DNA of 64,000 bases, taken from assembly GCA_947579605.1 (NCBI GenBank), contig OX388307.1, forward strand, positions 29,923,237 through 29,987,236, given 5' to 3'. Below are positions 53,448-62,985 of the stretch, one piece after another (the stretch's first letter is position 1; every line of letters begins with the position of its first letter). The notes under the pieces were generated by a model. The model saw nothing but the letters and a program-made list of their open reading frames with translations. It had not been told where the DNA came from and made no database searches. The DNA comes from Athripsodes cinereus (Eukaryota; Arthropoda; Insecta; Trichoptera; Leptoceridae). Position numbers and translations under genes: made by a program.

Positions 53448-53565
53448 TGGCCGGTTTCAATAACCTATCTATCCGTGACTATCGATTAAAATGTATGATT
53501 CAAAATATAGAACACAATAGATTTCAATCGACAGGAGCGGATAGATAGATTATTGAAACCGGCCA
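53448..53565. mobile_element. PIF/Harbinger-like MITE, 118 bp
   Basis: Terminal inverted repeats tggccggtttcaata.c... and ...tattgaaaccggcca; inner parts ctatctatccg / cggatagatag also pair. Flanked by TAA on both sides (53445-53447, 53566-53568). The empty site ggcTAAgtaacacc survives in the neighbouring tandem copy at 53665-53678, proving the boundaries. A 3-bp TWA duplication is characteristic of PIF/Harbinger. No coding capacity. Confidence 0.75.
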
Positions 53566-53568
53566 TAA

Positions 53569-53760
53569 GTAACACCTTACGCATAAACAGAGATAAGATT
53601 TGTTCTGAATTTATGAGTGACTAAAATTATTCGTAGCTGTTATTGTTATTGGCATAGGCTGACTGGCTAAGTAACACCTTACGCATAAACAGAGATAAGA
53701 TTTGTTCTGAATTTATGAGTGACTAAAATTATTCTTAGCTGTTATTGTTATTGGCATAGA
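53569..53760 (+). repeat. 102-bp tandem duplication
   Basis: gtaacaccttacgcataaac and ~70 further bases at 53569 recur at 53671 (period 102) with about one difference. The MITE inserted at the left edge of the first unit only. Confidence 0.9.
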
Positions 53761-53769
53761 ACTGACATA

Positions 53770-54110
53770 GAACAACAACTGCCATAAAAGAATCCAAAAT
53801 AACAATATGGAACCAAATCGATATGGTCAGCAGATGTACAGTGAAATAAATTGATAAACGAATAAATTATTTATTGGATTAATAAGAGTTTCCTCAATTC
53901 TCATTCTAGACTTAGCTAGTAAATCAGCTCTTCTACCATATTTTTATGTTTTGATGACTATGATTTCGGATGATGTTTTTTCGCTTTTTAACTTATTATT
54001 CACCGTCTTAAGAGCACTGATGACAATGCTGACTTCGATTTCTCTTTCAGTTGATGTACCATTGTGATATTTTACACAACTGAGGTAGCCAGTGGACTAA
54101 CTATACGTCT
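53770..54110. other. Unassigned stretch
   Basis: No gene recognised. Confidence 0.35.
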
Positions 54111-54114
54111 ACCC

Positions 54115-54315
54115 ATACTATCACGGTATATTCTACACGTAGGGTAGCCAGCAGATCAGCTGCATGCAACTTGTCCTCACTATGCTAACAAAAAATTAAA
54201 AAATATTAAGAAAATCAGAATGAGTGGCAAAACTCATCGCTCAATTTGAGATGTAAAATGTCTTAATTTTTTGTTAACATCTGCGGTGACCAATTTTTTT
54301 GTCGGGTGTTATACG
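54115..54315 (-). repeat. RepA copy (reverse)
   Basis: actatcacggtatattctac, agggtagccagcagatcagc, tgcatgcaacttgtcctcac, gagtggcaaaactcatcgct and gagatgtaaaatgtctt. Confidence 0.65.
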
Positions 54316-54324
54316 TTATTTTTT

Positions 54325-55420
54325 TATTTATTTATCTTAAGTACACATTAGAAACATTACATACAATATTAATTCATATTACAAAGATTAGATACCTATA
54401 TATTTTATTTTCCCACTAGACAAGTCCGTATCGGTCATGATCCCAAACACATAAAATGAAACACAATGTGGCAGAGTACCATCTACCTAGAACATCGAGA
54501 AGCGCACGAGAAATAACGTGTCAATCAAAGCTTTTAATAATTATAAATAGATGGCGATGAATATTTTTATGTGATTATTATATTTTTATAGAATTTGAGC
54601 TTGTATAAAGGATAGCTGAAGAGAGGGATTTAGATTCTCTCTGGACGTTAAACTAGTAACATCATTAAACTTAAGTACTAATCCAAATACTAATCCTTAT
54701 TGTTAACTTGCAAATATTTCTTGGTGAATAAACTTAGTGAATGTAAATTTTCATATAAGTAAAAATCAATGTTTCATTTCGTTCCTTCATCATCACAGTT
54801 TATCTCTTATTAATTATTGGAATCAGATTAATTAATTTTCTTGCTTTCATAACCTTCTGTTATTTATATGGAGTTGGTAAAAAATATATACACAGTGGAT
54901 CTGTGAGAATATTTTATTTCTTATTCAATAATCATCCTAATTTAAATATAATATATACCAGCAGCCATAACAATCACGCATATAAATAATAAGTCTTCCT
55001 TGATTGGTGACACAGCTCAACTGGTATGTAGGTAATTCTTCGAGTTGGCAAAATAAAAGTTATTAAGAAAAAGAGATAAATTTGCCATTATCAAAAATTG
55101 TGGACACTTTTATATTCTTTAATTCATTTCCTCAAACACATTTTGTTTTATTGTACTCACTCGGTAACAATTTCATAAATTATTATCAAAAATATCAAAT
55201 TAAACTTTCCCTATCTCAAACACCATCAGTTCCAATATACTTCGGACGCATTTCCTTATTTAAATTTTGATATTATTTTGAATATTTCAAACTTTTCTAG
55301 TTTGCAAATTTTGAAACAAATCTTTGGGGAAAATTTTAAAAGTCCATAGACAATGGAATTAAATAATCTACAGAACTGATATATTATTTTAAATATTCGA
55401 ATTAAATTCGTTACAAATTC
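54325..55420. other. Mostly unassigned; possible antisense LINE 3' end at its start
   Basis: 54325-54345 is tttttttatttatttatctt, the mirror of an (AAAT)n tail; the following ~150 bp may be an antisense 3' UTR. Remainder unrecognised. Confidence 0.35.
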
Positions 55421-55423
55421 TTC

Positions 55424-55590
55424 TTCTTCATCGTCCTCAACGCCCCTCTCGGGAGAACAGAGAAGAAACCAGCCTCTTTCATTCAGAGTGTCTCTGTGCC
55501 AATTGTGTCACCTCTTACCGCGACATTCTGATGTCATTGCCATAGGAACGATGTATGTGAAAGAGGGACACCCAGACCAACGACAATAAT
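55424..55590 (-). pseudogene. LINE L1 C-terminal fragment (antisense)
   Basis: Plus strand tcgtcctcaacgcccctctc, gggagaacagagaagaaacc, agcctctttcattcagagtg, tctctgtgccaattgtgtca is the complement of the L1 end (VTQLAQR.SE.RRLVSALCSREER, stop, gat-repeat tail). Confidence 0.7.
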
Positions 55591-55599
55591 AACTGGTAA

Positions 55600-56658
55600 T
55601 AATCTTTATATTTACCAAACATAGATAATTCAGGGAAGAAATATTATCCTAGTAACTAAACAACAATCATACATATTCAAATTCAAATATTTTTACTGAG
55701 ATAATAATTTACACATTAAATATATACGTACAATAAACACAACTGTACAATTTTTTACAAAATCTATTTTACCCTCAAAATTGAGCAGAGCTCGTGCTTT
55801 GAGGGATTATAGGATTTTTACTAATTTTATACGAATTCGACTAAACTTATTTATATTCAATAACCCACATCAAACAATAAACATATATACAATAAATAAA
55901 AATAATAACAAAACAACATACTTGCTATCAGTGCCATAATCGTTTCACTTCATACACCTATACACCACTTTCTTACTGAATTACCTACCTTATAAGTTAA
56001 TATTTTCTGTATGATTAAAACCATATAAGAAAATATTTCTTGACAACTTATTTATTAATTGTATTCCTTGATAGACATCGGTATCACGTTAAAAATCTCA
56101 TATTTAATATTATTAATTTCTTTTCCGTCATTTTTTAACCACTGACCTTGTTTTAATAATTATATGTTATTTTTAGAAAAAGCAGTAGGAAATTCTATTA
56201 TTTACGCGGTCGATTAAACATTCAATGAATATAAGCAACGTCTTTGACGTCATAAAATTTGTCATTGCCAAAGAATAAAAGAATGATTTTTGTATTTTGA
56301 ATAGTAATTATATCAATATAAATAAGGAAGTAAGAATTTTGATAGACAACTCTTTAGAATTTGCTTGCCTTATTTTGTTAGACGACGAATAAGTGAAGAA
56401 TATTTTTTTTACAATTTTATTATTTATTTATTTTATTTATTTATTCATTCTTTACTGTACATTGATAGAAAACAATTACATAAAAGGTATACATTCAAAT
56501 TAAATACCTTTTTTAGGTTTCGCCTCAGTCGCTGTTATACAATTCATCATAGTTACATGCTCTTTTATTCAATTTACTCAAAATGTGAGATTTGTTTTTA
56601 CAATCAACCATTGTATGAGGTTACATAACGTAAATTTAAATCATTAATTTATCATACC
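55600..56658. other. Mostly unassigned; antisense LINE 3' UTR likely
   Basis: 55675-55900 (attcaaattcaaatattttt, actgag...gtacaataaacacaac) resembles the antisense 3' UTR of insect LINEs; 56425-56500 (tttatttatttattcattct) is another tail-like start. No gene. Confidence 0.35.
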
Positions 56659-56672
56659 TATATGACTTAGAA

Positions 56673-57090
56673 TCTTATAAAAGACTTGTCTTTTGAAAAT
56701 AGGATTCTAAGAAAAAAATTGGGTCCACGACCAGGTATTGCAGAAGGAACTTGGAGGCTTAAAAGTAATGAAGAAATTCGCTCCACAACTAAACAACCTT
56801 TCATCACAAGTGAGATCAGATCCCGAAGATTGGCATGGATTGGCCACGTCGTTAGATCCGGAGAAGAAAGGGCGACTAAAGGTATTCTGCAGGGTATACC
56901 CGAGGGCATAAGACCGTTAGGCAGACCAAGACAAAGATTGTTAGATAACATCAACCGAGATCTGGAGGAGCTCAATGCTAAAGACGACTGGCAGTTCATT
57001 GCTCAGGATAGAAAGGCTTGGAGATCTATTGTTTTGGAGGCAAAGGTCCTACAAGGGCTGTTCGGACATCGGAAGTAAGAAGTAAGTAAG
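56673..57090 (+). mobile_element. LINE L3, 5'-truncated insertion with 14-bp duplication
   Basis: Open frame to 57078 encoding LSFENRILRKKLGPRPGIAE, SRRLAWIGHVVRSGEERATK, RPLGRPRQRLLDNINRDLEE, DDWQFIAQDRKAWRSIVLEA, stop: RT C-terminal region (ENR.LR; R.LAW.GHV.R; GRPR.R..D.I..DL; A.DR..WR.IV.EAK). Tail gaagtaagaagtaagtaag. tatatgacttagaa at 56659-56672 and 57091-57104 is the target duplication. The intact frame suggests a rather young insertion, though only ~418 bp long and without catalytic domain. Confidence 0.85.
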
Positions 57091-57142
57091 TATATGACTT
57101 AGAAAAGATAAAAACACCTTAATTGGTAGTGCCCAGGGGCCT

Positions 57143-57331
57143 GAGTCAAAACACATTTTAGCGTTACGTTTTCATTTCATGTTTGTTCAAATATAGACGA
57201 CGTTGCGCCAAAGTGACAATTTTCGTAGTTCTTGTGTATTTTACATAGCTACGAAGTAGACACTTGCTCGCAACATCGTCTATATTCGAACGATAACGGA
57301 ACGAAAATGTAACGTTGAAATGTGTTTTGAC
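57143..57331. mobile_element. MITE-like inverted repeat, ~190 bp
   Basis: Arms gagtcaaaacacatttta.. / ..gaaatgtgttttgac and inner caaatatagacgacgttgcg / cgcaacatcgtctatattcg pair over ~60 bp each; outer gggcctgag / cttcgtgccc pair weakly. Non-coding. Target duplication not resolved. Confidence 0.7.
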
Positions 57332-57397
57332 TTCGTGCCCTCGACGGAATTTGAACCCGTAACCCATCCCAATTGCGAATTAAACTATACTAAACTA

Positions 57398-57455
57398 TAC
57401 TCTCACGCCGTGTACCAAGTGGGGTAGGGAGAGAGAACGGAACGCCAAACAGATC
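57398..57455 (-). pseudogene. LINE L2 3'-end scrap (antisense)
   Basis: tatactctcacgccgtgtac, caagtggggtagggagagag, aacggaacgcca match the extreme 3' end of L2 at 22680. Confidence 0.5.
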
Positions 57456-57459
57456 TGTG

Positions 57460-57725
57460 AATTATGATTTGTCCAATTAAGCAATCGAATTATGTTTTGT
57501 CCAATTAAGCTATCAGGAGACATACAGAAGGTTTCGAAATTCTTTCTTATAAACCGCAAACACAGATTCATGTGATAATTATGTGACAGCCTTATGATGT
57601 GATAGTTACATTTGTTTAATTTCTATATGCTCAATATTTGTTTGATATTCTCTATTTTCCGATTATATTTGAGAATTCAGGTAAATTTCTAAAACAACTA
57701 ATAAGATTTTGAAATGATTAAATAA
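57460..57725. other. Unassigned stretch
   Basis: A short internal repeat (gaattatgttttgtccaatt, approx. 57466 and 57486) and nothing else recognised. Confidence 0.35.
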
Positions 57726-57727
57726 GA

Positions 57728-57850
57728 GGTCATCGGTAACCTGATGGTAGAGTCTCGGACTTTCAATCGAATCTCAGGTTCGATTTCACGCGCTGTCTAT
57801 CTACTACACTTTCACAACGCCGGCATATTAATTATTAATGTAAAAAAAAA
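57728..57850 (+). mobile_element. SINE S2 copy
   Basis: gaggtcatcggtaacctgat, ggtagagtctcggactt (tRNA-like head) and caggttcgatttcacgcgct (B box region), then ttcacaacgccggcatatt. Divergent sister of the two minus-strand copies. Confidence 0.6.
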
Positions 57851-57859
57851 TCGTTGCGT

Positions 57860-58690
57860 GTTTGTTTTTTTCAAGTTCGATTTGGCGTGACTCATTAAGT
57901 TGTATGTATTTTCATTTTTTGTATTATTTTCATTAAAAAATAAAGAATGTTAAGATTCATCTTTCAAAAAAATTATCTCACGTGCCTTGAAAACAATAAT
58001 CGGAAAAATGTCAACACAGAAAGGCAATGATTAAAATAGAAATAAAATATATTAGCATTCAGACAATGAGAGACAAAGTCTATTTCGACTCTTAATGATA
58101 TTTATTTTTCCTAAGGCTATGACAGTATTAGAAATGACAGATTATACAAAATAATATTTAACTAAGCTCTTTTAATATGACAGACAATATACCGAAAATC
58201 CTTTCATTATTGTATTATACCTTCTTATTCATTTCAATGTCATCTTATTGTCTTCTTGATCCTTACTCATTAATATATTATATTATTAAATAATATTCTT
58301 AAAACAAGCATCCAAGACTACAAAAATAGATGTTTATATTATTTTTCAATTCAAATTTTCCTAATGAAATAGATCAACAAATCTTCGAGTGTCATGTACA
58401 AAGCAGCGTGCTTTTCATGTTTTAAGCAAAAAAGCAGCAACCTGTGTCAAGAAAAAAAAAATTGGGTACTGTCTGAAATTGTTATAAAAAACGAAGAGAC
58501 TGTGAAATATTTCAAATTCCAAGAACAAATTGAAAATTTGGTGACGGTTGAGTAGAAATTTAAACAGTTGGATATTTTTTCAAAATTCAGTACCTACCCA
58601 ATTATGGAAAGAAAATAAATTTCGTTTAATTTTGGAATTAATGAGAGTAAATATACTTATGTCTAGACCTGTCACTGCGAGGCAGGTTTT
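57860..58690. other. Unassigned AT-rich stretch
   Basis: No gene or repeat recognised. Confidence 0.4.
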
Positions 58691-58696
58691 CGTTTA

Positions 58697-58836
58697 TTAC
58701 TATTCACTGCGTCGGTGTTTAGGTAGTAGAATTTCATAATGAAAGTAAAAAACATATAAGTATGTTTTTTTTCTACAATTTGTTTTTAGTTGAGAGAGGT
58801 TTTCTTTCATCTTATTTGTATTATGATTGTCAATCG
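58697..58836. mobile_element. F1 half copy
   Basis: attcactgcgtcggtgttta, ggtagtagaatttcataatg, gttgagagaggttttctttc and gattgtcaatcg match the left half of F1 at 33683-33909, diverged. Confidence 0.55.
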
Positions 58837-58839
58837 TTT

Positions 58840-59585
58840 TATAAAGGGATTGAATATAAAATATATGTTAAAAATAATTGATATTATAAATTCACCAATG
58901 ATAATATATAAGTCACCCATCCCGAATGTCTTATTTTTTTGTTACCACTCAAGAGGTTGTTTGAATTCAGACGAAGTTAGTCTGATGACTTATCTACTTG
59001 TAGAATATTTTAGTTTATATAAACCTATCAGACTAACTGCTTTTGAACTTAAAACTATCCTTGTGGCAATAAAAATAAAGATTATTCTGGATTGTATTCA
59101 TTACACGAAAATTAAAAGAAATATTGGTGAACCAAGTGTACATTGCAACACTATATAAAAGCGTATCAGAAGAAAAAAAGAAAGGCATTCCAGCAATTTA
59201 TTACGAATTCAAAAAAAGAATGGTTATTAAATGCTCGGTAAAAAAAATAATTAAAAAATGTGATTAATGAAATGAAAAAAAAAAAATATCAGTCCGGTCA
59301 AGTATTTAAAATAAAACGTTCTTTGTTATGATGATTTATTACATAAATTATAACAACAAAGGTCATTCCTGAGATTCTCCTCTCAGGAAAAAACAACGTA
59401 AGCCACCAAACCATCTTTCAATATTCATAGAGCTTTTGTGCCAACGGATCAATAATTATTAAGCACATTTTCAACAAATATCAATGTAAAAGAGTTTTAA
59501 CTCCGCATAAGAATAACGCTATGCAAAGTGGACGCTTGCAGCTATAATGATGATGTGTAATACAACAGAGTTTAATCCTTGCAGG
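58840..59585. other. Unassigned; RepA scrap
   Basis: 58913-58945 (gtcacccatcccgaatgtct, tatttttttgttacca) is a RepA scrap. A 122-codon frame across it (58790-59158) mixes F1 and RepA and is not a gene. Confidence 0.4.
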
Positions 59586-59589
59586 TCCG

Positions 59590-59880
59590 TGAGGTAATCT
59601 TAAATATCCATCTTTGCAAAAGGATCTGCCAACAACGAGCTACTGGATTGGCCACAACATCAGGCACCCAGGTCTGCTCATCGCAATCGCAGAGGGCAGG
59701 ACCGAAGGAACAAATCGCAGAGGCCGACCGAGAGACGCCTATATGGACCAACTGAAGAGGGACATGAGCTGTGGCTCGTACATGGAGTTGAAGAGACCGG
59801 CTGAGAATAGGGAGGAGTGGAGAAGAATGTCCAAACTCGTTGCAGACCAATCCAATGGATTGTAACTCATTATATATAAT
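59590..59880 (+). pseudogene. LINE RT C-terminal fragment L4
   Basis: Frame 59614-59865: KDLPTTSYWIGHNIRHPGLL, IAIAEGRTEGTNRRGRPRDA, YMDQLKRDMSCGSYMELKRP, AENREEWRRMSKLVADQSNG, stop: GH..R......I.EG, GRPR..Y..Q....., A.(N/D)RE.WR of LINE ORF2 C-termini. Tail attatatataattttta. Sister copy 24800-25060 (minus). Confidence 0.65.
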
Positions 59881-59884
59881 TTTT

Positions 59885-61039
59885 AAACTATATAGTAAGA
59901 ACTGCGATTAGTTAAAGTAGAGTGATAATTTTGTGCGTTTTTTTAATGCAAAAAAGGAAAACACAAAAAAACAGCAAACCATGAAATTTTCTATTTCACC
60001 GTTGTACATTTTTCGCACAAATATTAAAGGTTTTACAATATATCATCAGATCACAAAAATCATGATGAATTGAATTGGATATTTTTATATAACGGCAAAA
60101 ATAAATAATATTTTCAATTGAAATTCATAAGAATCGGGTTTATATTTTAGAGTAATAAGTATACCTATTATGTAATTCTATTGAACCTTAAAGGGTTGAT
60201 CATAAAAAATGCTACATATTGATATGTTCTCAGAAATTAGAATATAAAAAAAATTATGTATGCCACGTATTAAATGCCAACTTATTTAATTTAAAAATTT
60301 AAAATGAACAGTACTGCACAGATCAAGAGCATTTTATTATTTTAAAGTTTCTTTTTACCCTTGCGTAAACAGGTCGAGAGAATCGGTGTGTAACTATGAT
60401 GAACAAATGTTTTTTTTCTTTTTTCTGACCAATAAATCTCTTAACCTCTTTAATCGTTCCAGCTTTTTTCACCCACGAGAAACATGAAAAAATAAAATAA
60501 AGCGATTCTAGAGATTTTGCCTTTGATTTCAGAGATGAAGTTAATTTTTCGCTTACGCCGTGTAATGGATAACCTTATTTTTGCTTTTTACAATCTCTGA
60601 AACCTTTTTGTAGATTGTTTGTTGTTCGTAAAGAGTTTCACGGTTGTATTTTTACAGTCCAAAAGAGATTTTATAATGATATTTTAAAAGTATGTGAAAT
60701 GATTTAAAAAAATATAAAATACAACGTGAAAAACATTTAAAAATTTGTCTTCCATTTGAAAATATGTAAATACGTAAAAATTATTTGTGTTTGTTTTGAG
60801 TGTCCTGAAAAAGGCATTTCATTTTAGAGACATTGAATCCATCAATCAGATTAACCAGCCGATTCTCATGCTATTTAGTGACTGTAAATAAACCTTAATT
60901 AATTATTTATTTATTTGTATATCCACGGCCTAAGCTTTTTACATGTATTAAAATATACACATAAAAAAACTCAAATCTCATTCACAGTCGGAGCAAGACA
61001 AGATTAACAATCGGCGAAGAATAAAATACAAATTTTTCA
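59885..61039. other. Unassigned AT-rich stretch with RepA scrap
   Basis: 60795-60870 (gagtgtcctgaaaaaggca ... accagccgattctcatgc) faintly follows RepA. No gene. Confidence 0.35.
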
Positions 61040-61190
61040 TAACATGAAGTTAGATCACAGGTTACTCCTATTGTCCGCCTGTGGGAAATGCAGCAATGGC
61101 AAAGGCTTAGATAGATAAAATTACAGATGTCATTAATTGTATAGGCATTAACACTTTGTAACACTTTATTTCAAATTATCAAATCAAATG
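61040..61190 (+). repeat. RepA-like end plus segment shared with 8.1 kb
   Basis: tcacaggttactcctattgt, ccgcctgtgggaaatgcagc faintly match RepA; 61135-61185 (ttgtataggcatt.ac..aaattatc) matches 8132-8175. Confidence 0.3.
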
Positions 61191-61194
61191 AACA

Positions 61195-61511
61195 ATTATT
61201 ATTATTGTTTTATGTTACTATTGAGGATGGATAACGTTCGACCGGTTTCGCGGACTCCGAGTTTGCATCACAAGTAGGTACTGATCTATACTGAATAAAA
61301 CAAATATAAAAGTTCGGTTGGATTTACATGAAGGTGAAGGGGTTAGTGGGGTCACGAGGGTTTCAGGCGTGGAGTTCTTGGAATTTGAGATAGGGAATAG
61401 TTGTAGTATCGGAGACGAATTCGGAAGATTATTATAGCTGTTTAGGTCAAATTATTATTTTTATTAATTTCTTTTGCTTCCAGTGCTGTCAAAGTGGGTC
61501 GATATGTGTGT
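61195..61511. other. Unassigned stretch
   Basis: Less AT-rich than neighbours around 61230-61400 (ttcgaccggtttcgcggact) but no frame or repeat recognised. Confidence 0.35.
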
Positions 61512-61519
61512 GTATGTAA

Positions 61520-61745
61520 TAGTGATGTAACGAATATTCGTATTCGCACTCGCATTCGCGATTAATCGAATATTTCAAATTCACAAAAAAAATATAGGAA
61601 TGTTATTTTGGTAATAAAGTATCGGACATTCGGTAAAAGTACCGGATACGTACCCGGTAAGAAAACCGAGGCGTTTTGAAATATTTTAAATTCCTATACC
61701 ATTTTGAAAATTCAGCGACGGGGGGAGGGGGGGGTTATATCACTA
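61520..61745. mobile_element. hAT-type MITE, 226 bp, with perfect 8-bp duplication
   Basis: Begins tagtgatgtaacgaatattc and ends gggttatatcacta: 12-bp terminal inverted repeats with one mismatch. gtatgtaa at 61512-61519 and 61746-61753 is an 8-bp duplication. Both are hAT hallmarks; the TAGTGATGTAACGAATATTCG start is common in insect hAT ends. Interior has a G-rich run (61720-61734) and no transposase. Confidence 0.8.
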
Positions 61746-61759
61746 GTATGTAATAATTT

Positions 61760-62229
61760 TAGGGTATGGTTGCATTTCTATTTTAAAAACCTAAACATTT
61801 ACGTTTCTTTGAAACTCACTAGCGAAAAAAAACTGTGCGAATAATCAGTGAAATTACATTTAATGAGAATGAGCTAAGGATGGCAAACGGCAAAGCGATA
61901 CAATATGTCGCTGCACACTGGAGTGGCAAGGTCTGATGTCTGATGAAAATTAAGTTATTTCCGGTGTTAAAGGCATCATATTATTATATTGCTGTAGATA
62001 AGAAAGATATATCACTTCTACCTAAAAATGGTTACGTATGCCTGGTCCTAACTTTTTTTTATTCGTTTAACACTATAATAATTTAAACAATCAATTACTA
62101 CATAATAAACTATAAGCATTGCCCCAATCAGAATTTCTCCTGATATAAAGGATCCTGATCAAGGGATTTATTGAAGCATTATAGAAAGTTGACGTATTTT
62201 TTCATTCTCCATATTTAGTTAATTTTTAT
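61760..62229. other. Mostly unassigned; fragment shared with 30.4 kb
   Basis: 61897-61940 (agcgatacaatatgtcgctg, cacactggagtggcaagg) is the reverse complement of a segment at 30370-30410. Nothing else recognised. Confidence 0.4.
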
Positions 62230-62985
62230 TAGTTATTTAAACACTATACGGGAGTTTCCATACATCATTCGACGTGAAATTTTACGATCTATTTAGTGAA
62301 AGTGATGGTTTTTGTGTAATCTTCTCTGGATGAGAGATAACCTGGAAAACTAGTGAAAACTGTAAACAATCAGTGGAAAAGTGAAAACGCAGCTCTTTCT
62401 GGTAGCTGGAGTGCCTGATTTCCATTGAATAACAATAGAGGGCATCGAGCCGAGTGAAAAACCTCGCGGTGGCATATCTGTATGTGTGACGGTTTAAGTG
62501 GAAAACTGACTTTTCCGGAGTGATTTTTTTTCAAATTTTCCGAAAAAAAATATTTTTTATAATTTTTAATTCTACTTAAAATAAGAAGTGTATCTGTGCT
62601 AAAAACTTTAAAATCGACCTGTAATTGAATGAGTTATACCGAGTTAAAGACTGAAAAATACCTTTTTATAAAGTGTCCCAGAAACAAACATTTTTTTTGT
62701 TAAGTGCCTTATACCATTAGAAAGCCCAAAAAATTTGACACAAAAAACTTCGTGGTGACTATTTTGTATCTTTGACAGTGCAGGAGCTATTGAGGGAGAT
62801 AACATTTTTCTCATACAATTCTAGTAAGCGGGCGCCTACTACCTACTGACATAGCAGTGATCTGCTTTTAGGTTTCGTGTTTGTACTTGCGTTCAAATCT
62901 ATATATTATTGAGATCATACAGACTATTTACTTACTGTTTAATTCTATAGTACCTACTGTCACCGATATTTCTCACTATAGCAAG
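62230..62985 (+). mobile_element. Probable 5' UTR of the right-edge LINE
   Basis: Region before ORF1 with long non-coding runs (ttttttcaaattttccgaaa). It is inferred to be LINE 5' UTR because ORF1 starts at 62986 and nothing else is recognised; an internal promoter is expected but no motif is certain. The true 5' end was not located. Confidence 0.35.

Noticed and set aside
56459..56628. Short frame ending near 56628 as host exon
   Set aside because: AT-driven, no acceptor/donor pair, adjacent to LINE-tail-like sequence.
58790..59158. 122-codon plus-strand frame
   Set aside because: Starts in F1, crosses a RepA scrap, low-complexity and AT-driven; no family resemblance.
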